A model generated the notes under the pieces. It worked only from the letters and a program-made list of their open reading frames with translations. It had not been told where the DNA came from and ran no database searches. Of a DNA stretch of 64,000 bases, positions 53,964 to 61,450 are shown piece after piece. How positions within the stretch are numbered: position 1 is the first letter of the stretch; each line of letters begins with the position of its first letter. The DNA comes from DATFVJ01 sp963826515 (lineage in GTDB: Bacteria; Actinomycetota; Actinomycetes; Streptosporangiales; Streptosporangiaceae). The stretch lies in contig CAWGXI010000005.1 of NCBI GenBank assembly GCA_963826515.1, positions 186,001 through 250,000 of the forward strand. Direction: 5' to 3'. The position numbers were made by a program, and so were the translations under genes.

Positions 53964-54070
53964 CTAGGAAGCTGCTGAATAAGCCTGTTCTCGATCAAGG
54001 AGCAGCCCGCTGACCTGCGTCTTTGCTGCGCCGATGGCAGTAATTTGGGTGTTGTTCAGCACGCTCCTAG
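53964..54070. mobile_element. Small non-coding element C with CTAG target duplication
   Basis: CTAG stands at both ends (53964-53967 and 54067-54070). Inside them GAAGCTGCTGAATAA and the reverse complement GAGCGTGCTGAACAA form imperfect 15-bp terminal repeats of a 99-bp element with no gene. The right CTAG provides the TAG stop of the NlpC/P60 gene. It belongs to a different family from elements A and B. Confidence 0.75.
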
Positions 54071-55120
54071 GGCCGGGCGGCGCCGTTGAAGGTCTGTGTG
54101 TACCAGGACATGTCCATCGAGATCTCTTCGACGTTCTCGCCTGGCTGCGGTGCGTCGACGATCATGTTGTTACCGACGTACATCGCGACATGACCTTCTC
54201 CGTCGTAGTACACAAGGTCCCCTGGCTGGATGCTCGCGGTCGGAATATGCGGGAGCGCCGCCCACTGGGCATAGGTCGTACGCGGGATCTGCACGCCCGC
54301 GTTCGCCCACGCGGTCATCACGAGTCCCGAGCAGTCAAAGCCGTCGGGGCCGGTGCCGCCCCATACGTACGGTTTGCCGATCTGGGCCATGGCGAAAGCC
54401 ACCGCCGTGCGAGCCGCGCCGGTAGCCGGGCCCTTGTAGACGATGCCGCCACCGCCGCCACCGGCACCACCGCCGCCTGACGAGCCGCCAGTGCCGCCGC
54501 CGCCCGTGCCCGACGGCGCCGGTGCGGTGAGCTTGTTCAGCTTGGCCTGGTTCTTGGACACGAGCTTCTTGAGCCGCTCGTACTGTGCCTGCTTGCTCTT
54601 TTTCAGCTGGCTGATCGCGGCGGTCGCGCGTGTCTGCCTGCTGGCCCGACTGGATCACCGCATTCGCGGCACTGACATATGCGGCCAACTGCGCGCGCCT
54701 GTCCGTGGACAAGTGGTTGAGCAGGGCCGCCTGGTCGAGGACTACCTGGGGGTTGTCGCTGGTGAGTATCGCGCTGACTGAGTTGAGGCTGCCTTGCTTG
54801 TACGCGGCGGAGGCAATCTGCGCGACGGCGGCGCGCGTCGTGCTGAGGTTCTGCCTGTCCTCGCCGAGCTTGCGGTCGATCATCTTCAGCTTGGCGGTCG
54901 CTGACTTCAGATCGGCGATCGACTGGTCGTACTCCTGCGAGACGGCGTCAAGCTGCGACATTAGCTTGCTGATCTCGGCCCGTACCTGGCTCGCGGTCGG
55001 ATTTGGTGTGGCGCTTGCCGCCCCACCGAAGGCGATGAACGCACCGGCGAGCGCGACGCCGGTGATGGTTGCGACGCCTCGACGTAGCCTGGAGGCGTTT
55101 CCTGCCGGGTGCGCACCCAC
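54067..55120 (-). CDS. Secreted NlpC/P60 peptidoglycan endopeptidase (RipA-like), frameshifted
   Basis: The enzyme cuts peptide cross-links in peptidoglycan, important for cell separation. A signal peptide (GVATITGVALAGAFIAFGGAASA) leads into a coiled coil (about residues 45-200), a Gly/Ser/Thr-rich linker and a C-terminal NlpC/P60 domain with the catalytic cysteine in GFDCSGLVMTAW and the histidine in GEGHVAMYVG. The frame breaks near 54635 in ACACGCGCGACC: one base too many (or two too few) relative to ADTRATAAISQLKKSKQ-type continuation. GTG at 55120 follows AAGGAG. An ATG at 55210 lies inside the riboswitch and is rejected. The stop is supplied by element C. Confidence 0.86.
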
Positions 55121-55146
55121 GTATGTGACACGCTCCTTCTCCCACG

Positions 55147-55320
55147 CGCCGCCTACCGGGTGAGCTGACGGGTTCGGGCGGTGGAAGACGCGCCCTACGG
55201 GTACGGCCATTAGATGACCGCTCCCGATTCACCCCTGGAGGAACAGACCCGGCGGCACGCGCCACTGGGTTGTACGGTCTCCTCCGGCGGTTCCCCGGCT
55301 CCAACGCCGACGGTGCGGCG
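55147..55320 (-). ncRNA. c-di-AMP riboswitch (ydaO/yuaA type)
   Basis: On the minus strand the leader has the conserved pieces in order: GAGCCGGGGAACCG (about 55305-55290), CCAGGGGTGAATCGGGAG (about 55242-55225), TAGGGCGCG, then CCGAACCCGTCAGCTCACCC (about 55177-55158). The ends CGCCGC (55320-55315) and GCGGCG (55152-55147) can form the closing P1 stem. These match the ydaO motif that precedes rpf and NlpC/P60 cell-wall hydrolase genes in actinobacteria. Binding c-di-AMP usually turns the gene off. The ribosome-binding site follows nine bases after P1. Confidence 0.85.
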
Positions 55321-55654
55321 ATGAGGACTCGGCGGGAGCCCATTACTGCCGCCACGATGACAGCTGAAAAGTAATGTGGCTCGGGCGGAGACATTAGTGA
55401 AGATCACGAACCGTTTCAACCACTTCGGACAGACTCGCCCGGCGTGTCGCAATCTGTGTGAAGCCCGGCGCTGACAACGGCCGCCATGCCGCCGTAGCTG
55501 TAGCAGCCGCCGGCGCTGAACGGTTCCTTTCGGTTCAGGGGCCGCCGTGTGACCTGCGGTTCAAGTCCGTCACGTCCGCGGGCATCCTCACGTCCGCGGG
55601 CACCCGCACCGCCGCGGCACCGTCACGTCCGCGGGCACCCGCACCGCCGCGGCA
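55321..55654. other. Upstream region of the riboswitch and start of a repeat array
   Basis: The part from 55321 to about 55440 is less GC-rich and should contain the promoter of the riboswitch transcript; no box pair was fixed. From about 55570 a 35-base-like unit (GTCCGCGGGCACCCGCACCG) occurs about twice, leading into the 20-bp array. No gene is visible. Confidence 0.5.
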
Positions 55655-55970
55655 CCGTCACCGCCGCGCGCACCCTCGCCACCGCACGGGCACCCTCGCC
55701 ACCGCACGGGCACCCTCGTCACCGGACGGGCACCCTCGTCACCGGACGGGCACCCTCGTCACCGGACGGGCACCCTCGTCACCGGACGGGCACCCTCGTC
55801 ACCGCACGGGCACCCTCGCCACCGCACGGGCACCCTCGCCACCGCACGGGCACCCTCGCCACCGCACGGGCACCCTCGCCACCGCACGGGCACCCTCGCC
55901 ACCGCACGGGCACCCTCGCCACCGCACGGGCACCCTCGCCACCGCACGGGCACCCTCGCCACCGCAGGCC
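55655..55970. repeat. 20-bp tandem array, about 15 copies
   Basis: CGGGCACCCTCGCCACCGCA is repeated with a period of exactly 20. Four successive copies (about 55721-55800) share the same two changes (CACCGG and CTCGTC), showing block-wise amplification of a variant. The period is not a multiple of three and there is no gene here. The array ends just beyond the stop of the Cys-rich small protein gene. Confidence 0.93.
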
Positions 55971-55975
55971 ACGAT

Positions 55976-56164
55976 TCAGGATGCGTGCGCGTCGGGGAAG
56001 GCAAGCCGCAGCGGCGGCACCATCCCGGCATCTGCGAGCGTGCGGAGTGCGCGCCTTTCCGGTTCGTCAATCTCGACCTCGACGCTCAACAGCGCGCCAA
56101 CGACACAATCCTTGCAGGCGATTTCACGCATCTCGCACCGGTCACAGTCGATCAGCATGGCCAC
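55976..56164 (-). CDS. Conserved small actinobacterial Cys-rich protein
   Basis: The 62-residue protein begins MAMLIDCDRCEMREIACKDC, with a C-x2-C and C-x2-C arrangement (Cys 7, 10, 17, 20) that probably binds zinc. A short helical half with PERRALRTLADAGMVPPLRL follows. Small proteins of this type are found beside the NlpC/P60 gene in Streptomyces, but their role is unknown. ATG at 56164 or the ATG two codons later is the start. It would be transcribed toward the riboswitch region, across the 20-bp array. Confidence 0.8.
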   Translation of the reverse strand: MAMLIDCDRCEMREIACKDCVVGALLSVEVEIDEPERRALRTLADAGMVPPLRLAFPDAHAS

Positions 56165-56768
56165 TCCCTCCAGCTCGTGATCCCGCGTGCCGGAACCACG
56201 GGTAGACGTTAGAAGGAGGCACCGACATTTCCCTGTGCGGCCATGTCAGCCGGGCCACCCTGGCACGTGCTTGCATCAGTGTGAACTAACAGCACCAGAG
56301 GGGTGCCTGTGGCCCTTGCCCGACGATGCCGTCTGGCACACGATGGCCCATTGTGTGTCAAATTTGGCGCCCAATGGGCCATCGTGTGTCACCGCGAGCC
56401 CTCGCCCGAGCGGAAATAACGGCCCATCGGTGTGGCTCTGGCGGAGGGAGTTGAAATGCCTGCTGCGGACGCGGCTTGGTGGCAGCCGTGTCGCGGATAA
56501 ACGTGCCGCGGTCGGCGGATTCGTCGTTATGGATGGAACTCGCCCACCATTGGGCACGGGCATTGCGGCGGCCGCATATTGGCTGGCAACGCTCAGGCAT
56601 CATGGGCGTCGCTGTTACTTAGGAACAACATCGCGTCGATCAGCACAGGGACAACGCCATGGCGGCCACGCCAGGGGCGCCATCCCAATGCCGTCATGCC
56701 GAGGGCCACGGGAGGTAACTCCAGACGAGCCGCACCCACCGGCCAGCGTGTGCTGCGGGAAGCGAGAT
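56165..56768. other. Intergenic region with an 20-bp-arm palindrome
   Basis: No gene is convincing here; open frames have random-looking composition. The only clear structure is the inverted repeat at 56334-56391, listed separately. A patch near 56560-56650 is less GC-rich and shows no known motif. Confidence 0.5.
56334..56391. repeat. Large inverted repeat with 20-bp arms
   Basis: TGGCACACGATGGCCCATTG (56334-56353) pairs with the reverse complement CAATGGGCCATCGTGTGTCA (56372-56391), with one mismatch; the loop is 18 bases. Its core differs from the three-copy palindromic element, so it is a separate structure. It has no T-tract. Confidence 0.8.
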
Positions 56769-56975
56769 CACGGCACCCAGCACCGGCGCCACACCGGGCG
56801 AGCGGCACCCAGCCGACGCCACCCCCGGCGCCACACCGGGCAAGCGGCACCCAGCCGACGCCACCCCCGGCGCCACACCGGGCGAGCGGCACCCAGCCGA
56901 CGCCACCCCCGGCGCCACACCGGGCAAGCGGCACCCAGCCGACGCCCACCCCCGGCGTCGCCGGTACAGGCACGA
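56769..56975. repeat. 42-bp tandem array, about five copies
   Basis: A 42-bp unit beginning CGGCACCCAGCCGACGCCAC is repeated about five times. The last bases alternate between GCGAG and GCAAG in successive copies. The period is a multiple of three but no plausible gene crosses it. It lies just beyond the stop of the zinc-ribbon protein gene. Confidence 0.88.
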
Positions 56976-56991
56976 ATCTAACGGCGATGCG

Positions 56992-57222
56992 CTAGCCGGG
57001 CCTCGCGACGAGTTCCACGGTCTCTGCGGTATCGCACCAACGGCAGCGGACCTGCTCGACCGTCTCCGCGAGCACTTGGCACTCCTCGACCTTCGGCTCT
57101 CCCGACAGGTCCTGGTGCACGTACTCACGGGAACGGACCGTTCTGGTGACGTCGAACCTTGTCAGGTTGCCGCAGCGGGTGCAGCGCCACCGTGTCTGCC
57201 CGGTGGGCCAAGACACGCCCAT
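56992..57222 (-). CDS. Conserved small zinc-ribbon protein
   Basis: The 76-residue protein reads MGVSWPTGQTRWRCTRCGNL, with a C-x2-C knuckle (about residues 14-17) and a second pair in QVRCRWCDTAE (about residues 61-64), a typical zinc ribbon. Homologues in actinobacteria are uncharacterised. ATG at 57222 has GGAGG six bases upstream, so this start is well supported; the longer frame to 57429 is repeat-derived. It follows the acyl-CoA carboxylase gene on the other side of a repeat-containing spacer. Confidence 0.82.
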   Translation of the reverse strand: MGVSWPTGQTRWRCTRCGNLTRFDVTRTVRSREYVHQDLSGEPKVEECQVLAETVEQVRCRWCDTAETVELVARPG

Positions 57223-57474
57223 GGAATCCCTCCTGGAGATCGAGGCCACTCGGCTCGCGGACCGCACAAGGCCGCGCCCCCTCCGAGGCCTGCCGGGCGC
57301 TCCGCTCGCCCTGCGCCTAGCCCCGGGGTAGGCGCAGGGAGCGCCGAGCGCACACCGCAAAGCGTGCACCGCACGGAGCAAGCAGAGCGCGGAGCAAGCA
57401 GAGCGCGGAGCAAGCAGAACGCGGAGCAAGCAGAACGCGCATGCCCTGCCAAGCGTACGGGGCGCTGCTTCATG
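57223..57474. repeat. Spacer with a 16-bp array between the zinc-ribbon gene and the carboxyltransferase gene
   Basis: GGAGCAAGCAGAGCGC and the variant GGAGCAAGCAGAACGC occur four times in a row at about 57373-57440. The period is 16, so it is non-coding. No gene is visible in the rest. Confidence 0.8.
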
Positions 57475-59088
57475 TCACACGGGGATTACACCGCGTTTGC
57501 GCGCCGGCGGCGCCAACTGCTTTTTTTCCGAGATCTTCAGGCCGCGGATAATGTGCCCCCGGGTATCGGCGGGGTCAACGATGTCGTCGATGAACGCTTG
57601 CTTGGCCGTGAGGTAGGGATCGATCTGGGCGCGCACGGTCGCGAGCAGGTCCTGCCGCAGGTCGTCCCGGGGCGCACCGGCGTCCGCGGCGGCAAGCTGA
57701 CGGCGGAACAGGATATTGACCGCACCCTCCGGTCCCATGATCGAGATCTCGGCAGTCGGCCAGCCTACGATGTAGTCGGCCTCATACTGGCGGCCGCCCA
57801 TGACGTAATAACCGGCCCCGTAGGCCTTGCGCAGGATGACCGTAACCTTCGGCACGGTAGCGCACGAGATGTTGTGGAGGAACTTGGCACCGTGCCGCAG
57901 GATGCCCCGGTGCTCCACCTCACGGCCGACGACGAAGCCTGGCACGTCGACGAGGAAGACGAGCGGTATCCCGAACGCGTCGCAAATGTTGATGAACTTG
58001 GCCGCCTTGTCCGCCTCGTCCACGGCAATGGCGCCCGCCCGGATCATGGGCTGAGACGCCACGATGCCCACGGGACGGCCCGCGAATCTTGCGAAACCCG
58101 TGATGAGGGCCCTGGCCCAGTCCGCCTTGAGCGGGAAGAATTCGCCGTCATCGGCGATTTCCTTGATCACACGGCGCATGTCGTACGCCTTGCGGAGGTT
58201 GGCGGGCACGATCTCGTACAGCCTCTCTGAGCGTCGGTCCGGCGGATCGGAAACGGGCCTGACCGGCAGCGGGTCGCCGTAGCGCGAGGGCATGAAAGAC
58301 AGGTACGCGCGGACCAGGCGGAGGCATTCCGCGTCGTCGGCGGCCTCGGCGTCCGCCACGCCGGAGATCTTGGCGTGCACGGCCGAGCCGCCCATCTCCT
58401 CCTCCGTGAGTTCTTCCCCTGTAGCGGCGCGCACAAGGTGGACACCGGCGAGGGCCATCGACGACGTGCCCTTCACCATGGGGACGAAATCGCACAGCGC
58501 CGGCACGTACCCGGTCCCCGCGCTGCAGTGCCCGAGCACAGCACCTACCTGCGGCACGACCCCGCTCATCTGGCTCATCTCACGGAACAAATCACCGGTG
58601 CCGCCGAACGCGCCGACCGCCTCGTTAACCCGCCCGCCTGCGGAATCGAGCAGGTAAACGACGGGATACCCATGGCGGACGGCTAGCTCACGGGTCCGCG
58701 CGGCCTTACGTTCGCCGTGCACGCCCATCGACCCGGCGAGGACGGTGAAATCGTAGGCAATGACCGCCGCTCTGCGGCCGTCGATCTCGCCGGTGCCGGT
58801 GACGACCCCGTCCGCCCACGTACGGCGCCCGGATGTCTGCGGTGTGTCGGCCGCCTGGGCCAGCATGCCGACCTCGGAGAATGTCCCCACGTCGAAAAGA
58901 AGGCCCAGACGTTCCCTGACGGTCAGCTTGCCGAGCCCGTGCTGGCGTTCGACCAGCTTGTCGCCACCCATCCCGAGCGCATCGGCCTTCCGCTCAGCCA
59001 GATCGCGCGCCAGTTCGCGCATGGCGGCCGCGCCGTCTGCGGCACCGTCTGCGGCACCGTCTGATGCCCGTCTCGCCTGGGCGCCCAC
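57475..59088 (-). CDS. Acyl-CoA carboxylase beta (carboxyltransferase) subunit
   Basis: This is the carboxyltransferase part of an acetyl/propionyl-CoA carboxylase; it moves CO2 from carboxybiotin to acyl-CoA. The 537-residue product has KLTVRERLGLLFDVGTFSE, the N-domain block YLLDSAGGRVNEAVGAFGG and GHCSAGTGYVPALCDFV. The C-domain has RPVGIVASQPMIRAGAIAVD, VFLVDVPGFVVGREVEH and GAGYYVMGGRQYEADYIVGW. GTG at 59088 with GGGAGGG just upstream is preferred; ATG 59022 is possible. Between them is an in-frame GAAD/DGAA repeat. The biotin-carrying alpha subunit is not in this window. The exact acyl-CoA is undetermined. Confidence 0.9.
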   Translation of the reverse strand: MGAQARRASDGAADGAADGAAAMRELARDLAERKADALGMGGDKLVERQHGLGKLTVRERLGLLFDVGTFSEVGMLAQAADTPQTSGRRTWADGVVTGTGEIDGRRAAVIAYDFTVLAGSMGVHGERKAARTRELAVRHGYPVVYLLDSAGGRVNEAVGAFGGTGDLFREMSQMSGVVPQVGAVLGHCSAGTGYVPALCDFVPMVKGTSSMALAGVHLVRAATGEELTEEEMGGSAVHAKISGVADAEAADDAECLRLVRAYLSFMPSRYGDPLPVRPVSDPPDRRSERLYEIVPANLRKAYDMRRVIKEIADDGEFFPLKADWARALITGFARFAGRPVGIVASQPMIRAGAIAVDEADKAAKFINICDAFGIPLVFLVDVPGFVVGREVEHRGILRHGAKFLHNISCATVPKVTVILRKAYGAGYYVMGGRQYEADYIVGWPTAEISIMGPEGAVNILFRRQLAAADAGAPRDDLRQDLLATVRAQIDPYLTAKQAFIDDIVDPADTRGHIIRGLKISEKKQLAPPARKRGVIPV

Positions 59089-59320
59089 TAACCCTCCCGC
59101 GATACCGAATGAGATTCGATGTGTCGTACGGTACCCCCCGCGCGCCAGCACCCCCCGCATCCCGCTGCGCCTCGCTGGCCCCGCACTCTGCCTCGCGCCG
59201 TGCCTGCGCTGCCCCCCGTGCCGGCCCCATACTCTGCCTCGCGCTGCCCTCACCTTGAGGCGGCGACATCCGGCGGGCGGCGTCTCCGTATTGTCGGTAC
59301 CAGGGCCTATCGTCGGCAGC
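59089..59320. other. Divergent region between the carboxyltransferase and exonuclease genes
   Basis: No gene is visible. The stretch is very rich in CGCC-type sequence. No promoter boxes were assigned. Confidence 0.4.
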
Positions 59321-60877
59321 GTGACGACCTCCAGTGGCGTGCCGGAAGCTCGCAGTGACGGCGCGCGCGAGACGCCAGCCCAGACCGATTCGGCGGAGCC
59401 GGGTGAGATACCGCTTGAACCATGCCTCAGCCTGGTGCAGGGAGCCCTCGACGGACTGGCCCGCCCGCTGGCGGAAACAGAATTCGTGGTCGTCGATCTG
59501 GAGACGACGGGCGGCTCTCCGGCCGACGCTGCGATCACAGAAATTGGCGCGGTGCGTACCCGCCAGGACGGCCGCAGCGGGACGGACGCGCCAGGCAGTG
59601 AATTCGCCACCCTGGTCAACCCGGGCCGTGCCATACCTCCGCACGTCGCCACGCTGACCGGAATAACAGATGCCCTCGTAGCCGCCGCTCCCCGGGCCGA
59701 GGAGGTCCTACCGCGGTTCATTGAGTTCGCGGCCGGATCCGTGCTTGTCGCGCACAATGCGCCCTTCGACATCGGCTTCCTCAAGGCGGCGTGTGCGCGA
59801 CACAGCCTCACCTGGCCCGCGCTTCCCACACTGGACACCGCGGCGCTGGCTAGGCGGATGCTCACGACCGACGAGGTCAATGACTGCCGGCTCGGCACGC
59901 TCGCCGACTTCTTCGCCGCAACCACACGGCCATGCCATCGCGCACTTGACGACGCCCATGCGACGACCGCCGTATTTCATGGCCTCCTAGACCGGCTCGA
60001 GCGCCGCGGCGTGCACACGCTCGAGGCGCTTCGTGGTTTCGGCCTGCCGCCAGCGCCTGAGCGGCGGCGGATGCGCCTGCTCACCGCCGCCATCCCCCGT
60101 ACACCCGGGGTATGCATGTTCATCGGGGCGGACGGGCAGGTGCTGCACGTCGTACGCAGCTCAGATATGCACGCACGTGCCTGCGGCTACTTCGCCGCAG
60201 CCGAGGCTCGCCGTGAGATTCGCGAAATGATCAGCAAGACGGCCCGGATCCTGCCGCTCGGCTGCGCAACGGCGCTCGAAGCCGAAGTCGCGGAGATCCG
60301 GCTGATCGCCGTGCACCGGCCGCCGCTCGGCACGGGACGGCAGTTGCGCGGCGACGGGGCCGATACCACGGGCGCCGCGCGCCGGGTCCGCACCGCACCA
60401 CCCGGCGGCCCAGCGCACGGCGGCCCAGCGCACGGCGGCCCAGCGCACGGCGGCCCAGCGCACGGCGGCCCAGCGCACGGCGGCCCAGCGCACGGCGGCC
60501 CAGCGCACGGCGGCGCTGACAGTCCGGGCGGGGACACGCCTGACCGCGCCGTTCGGCTCCAGCCGCTCGCGGCGGCCCGATGCGTGGTCGCGGCCCGGCC
60601 GCGCTTCGCTGGCGGATGGGATGTGGCATGGATCGGAAACGGGCTGCTTGAAGCCACTGCGGTGCTACCGCCGGGTGCCATGCCAGCAGCATGCGAGCGA
60701 GCCCATAAAACGGGCAGCCTGCCCGGCCAGGTAATGCCGTGCGCCGCCCCCCCGGCGTCGCCCGGCACCGCCGGAGCAGGGAGCGCCGAGACTGCCTGCC
60801 TGGTGAGCTGGCTGGAGTCACCCGGCGTTCGGCTCATCAGAGTAGAAGGCACCTGGTGCTCGCGGGTCCCGCGGTAA
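59321..60877 (+). CDS. DEDDh 3'-5' exonuclease with a degenerate GIY-YIG-like domain
   Basis: The N-terminal domain is a DnaQ-type exonuclease with motif I VVVDLETTGGSP, motif II LVAHNAPFDIGFL and motif III CHRALDDAHATTAVF (DEDDh). Relatives in actinobacteria carry a UvrC-like GIY-YIG domain after it. Here that part reads PGVCMFIGADGQVLHVVRSS, so the GIY and YIG positions are changed (GVC and HVV) while the later block ALEAEVAEIRLIAVHRPPLG is kept. A (GGPAH) repeat of seven 15-bp units is inserted at 60410-60515. GTG at 59321 is chosen; the product is 518 residues. The nuclease half is likely active, the second half probably not. Confidence 0.87.
   Translation: MTTSSGVPEARSDGARETPAQTDSAEPGEIPLEPCLSLVQGALDGLARPLAETEFVVVDLETTGGSPADAAITEIGAVRTRQDGRSGTDAPGSEFATLVNPGRAIPPHVATLTGITDALVAAAPRAEEVLPRFIEFAAGSVLVAHNAPFDIGFLKAACARHSLTWPALPTLDTAALARRMLTTDEVNDCRLGTLADFFAATTRPCHRALDDAHATTAVFHGLLDRLERRGVHTLEALRGFGLPPAPERRRMRLLTAAIPRTPGVCMFIGADGQVLHVVRSSDMHARACGYFAAAEARREIREMISKTARILPLGCATALEAEVAEIRLIAVHRPPLGTGRQLRGDGADTTGAARRVRTAPPGGPAHGGPAHGGPAHGGPAHGGPAHGGPAHGGPAHGGADSPGGDTPDRAVRLQPLAAARCVVAARPRFAGGWDVAWIGNGLLEATAVLPPGAMPAACERAHKTGSLPGQVMPCAAPPASPGTAGAGSAETACLVSWLESPGVRLIRVEGTWCSRVPR
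60410..60515 (+). repeat. 15-bp in-frame array in the exonuclease gene
   Basis: GGCGGCCCAGCGCAC is repeated seven times with no visible variation and encodes (GGPAH)7 in the linker near the C-terminal domain. The perfect copies point to recent expansion. Confidence 0.92.
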
Positions 60878-61105
60878 GCGAGTCGGATAACCTACCGCTG
60901 TCGCCACGCGAGAATGCGGCCGCCTGCTGGGCGGGTGCTGCCCGGCGGGTGCTGCCCGGCGCCCCGGGGTGGGCACTGCCCAGCAGACGCTGCCCAGCAC
61001 ACGCTGCACAGCAGACGCCGCAACCAGGCGACGGCGAGGCAGCCGGTCGCTATGGACGCGGCGGCCACACAGGATTCCGCCGGATGGTGCCGTAGGAGGC
61101 AGAAA
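60878..61105. repeat. Intergenic region with short CCCAGCA(G/C)A repeats
   Basis: No gene is visible. Between about 60925 and 61025 short units such as GGCGGGTGCTGCCC and CAGCAGACGCTGCC recur. The ribosome-binding site AGGAGG of the next gene is at its end. Confidence 0.6.
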
Positions 61106-61399
61106 GTGGTCACCGCGATCGTTCTCATCCGCACCGAGGTCCAGCGCATACCCGAGGTCGCCGCCGAGATCGCACAGTTCCCCCACGTCAGCGAGGTCTA
61201 CTCGGTGACGGGCGAGTTCGACCTCGTCGCGATGGTACGGGTCCGCGCACACGAGGACCTCGCCGACGTCATCCCCGGGGGACTCAACATGGTGCCCGGC
61301 GTCACGCACACGGAGACCCACGTGGCGTTCCGCACGTATTCACGGCACGACCTCGAGGCCGCGTTCGCACTCGGCTTCACCGACGGGGCAGAAGGCTGA
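61106..61399 (+). CDS. Lrp/AsnC ligand-binding (RAM) domain protein without DNA-binding domain
   Basis: The 97-residue protein begins VVTAIVLIRTEVQRIPEVAA and ends with HVAFRTYSRHDLEAAFALGF. It has only the RAM domain of Lrp/AsnC regulators (the ligand and oligomer part), with GEFDLVAMVRV in the middle. Stand-alone RAM proteins sense amino acids or modulate full-length Lrp proteins. GTG at 61106 has AGGAGG about six bases upstream. It converges with trpD, as in Streptomyces near this locus. Confidence 0.88.
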   Translation: MVTAIVLIRTEVQRIPEVAAEIAQFPHVSEVYSVTGEFDLVAMVRVRAHEDLADVIPGGLNMVPGVTHTETHVAFRTYSRHDLEAAFALGFTDGAEG

Positions 61400-61450
61400 A
61401 TCTGGGCTCGATCCGGTGATCAGCGGCTCGCCGGGATCTCCGAGGGCGGT

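Noticed and set aside
55121..55210. ATG at 55210 as start of the NlpC/P60 gene
   Set aside because: The stretch matches conserved bases of the ydaO-type riboswitch, and no ribosome-binding site precedes it. GTG at 55120 is the better start.
56187..56981. Plus-strand open frame of 264 codons
   Set aside because: It has no conserved motif, and its second half is the 42-bp repeat array. It looks like chance openness in GC-rich DNA.
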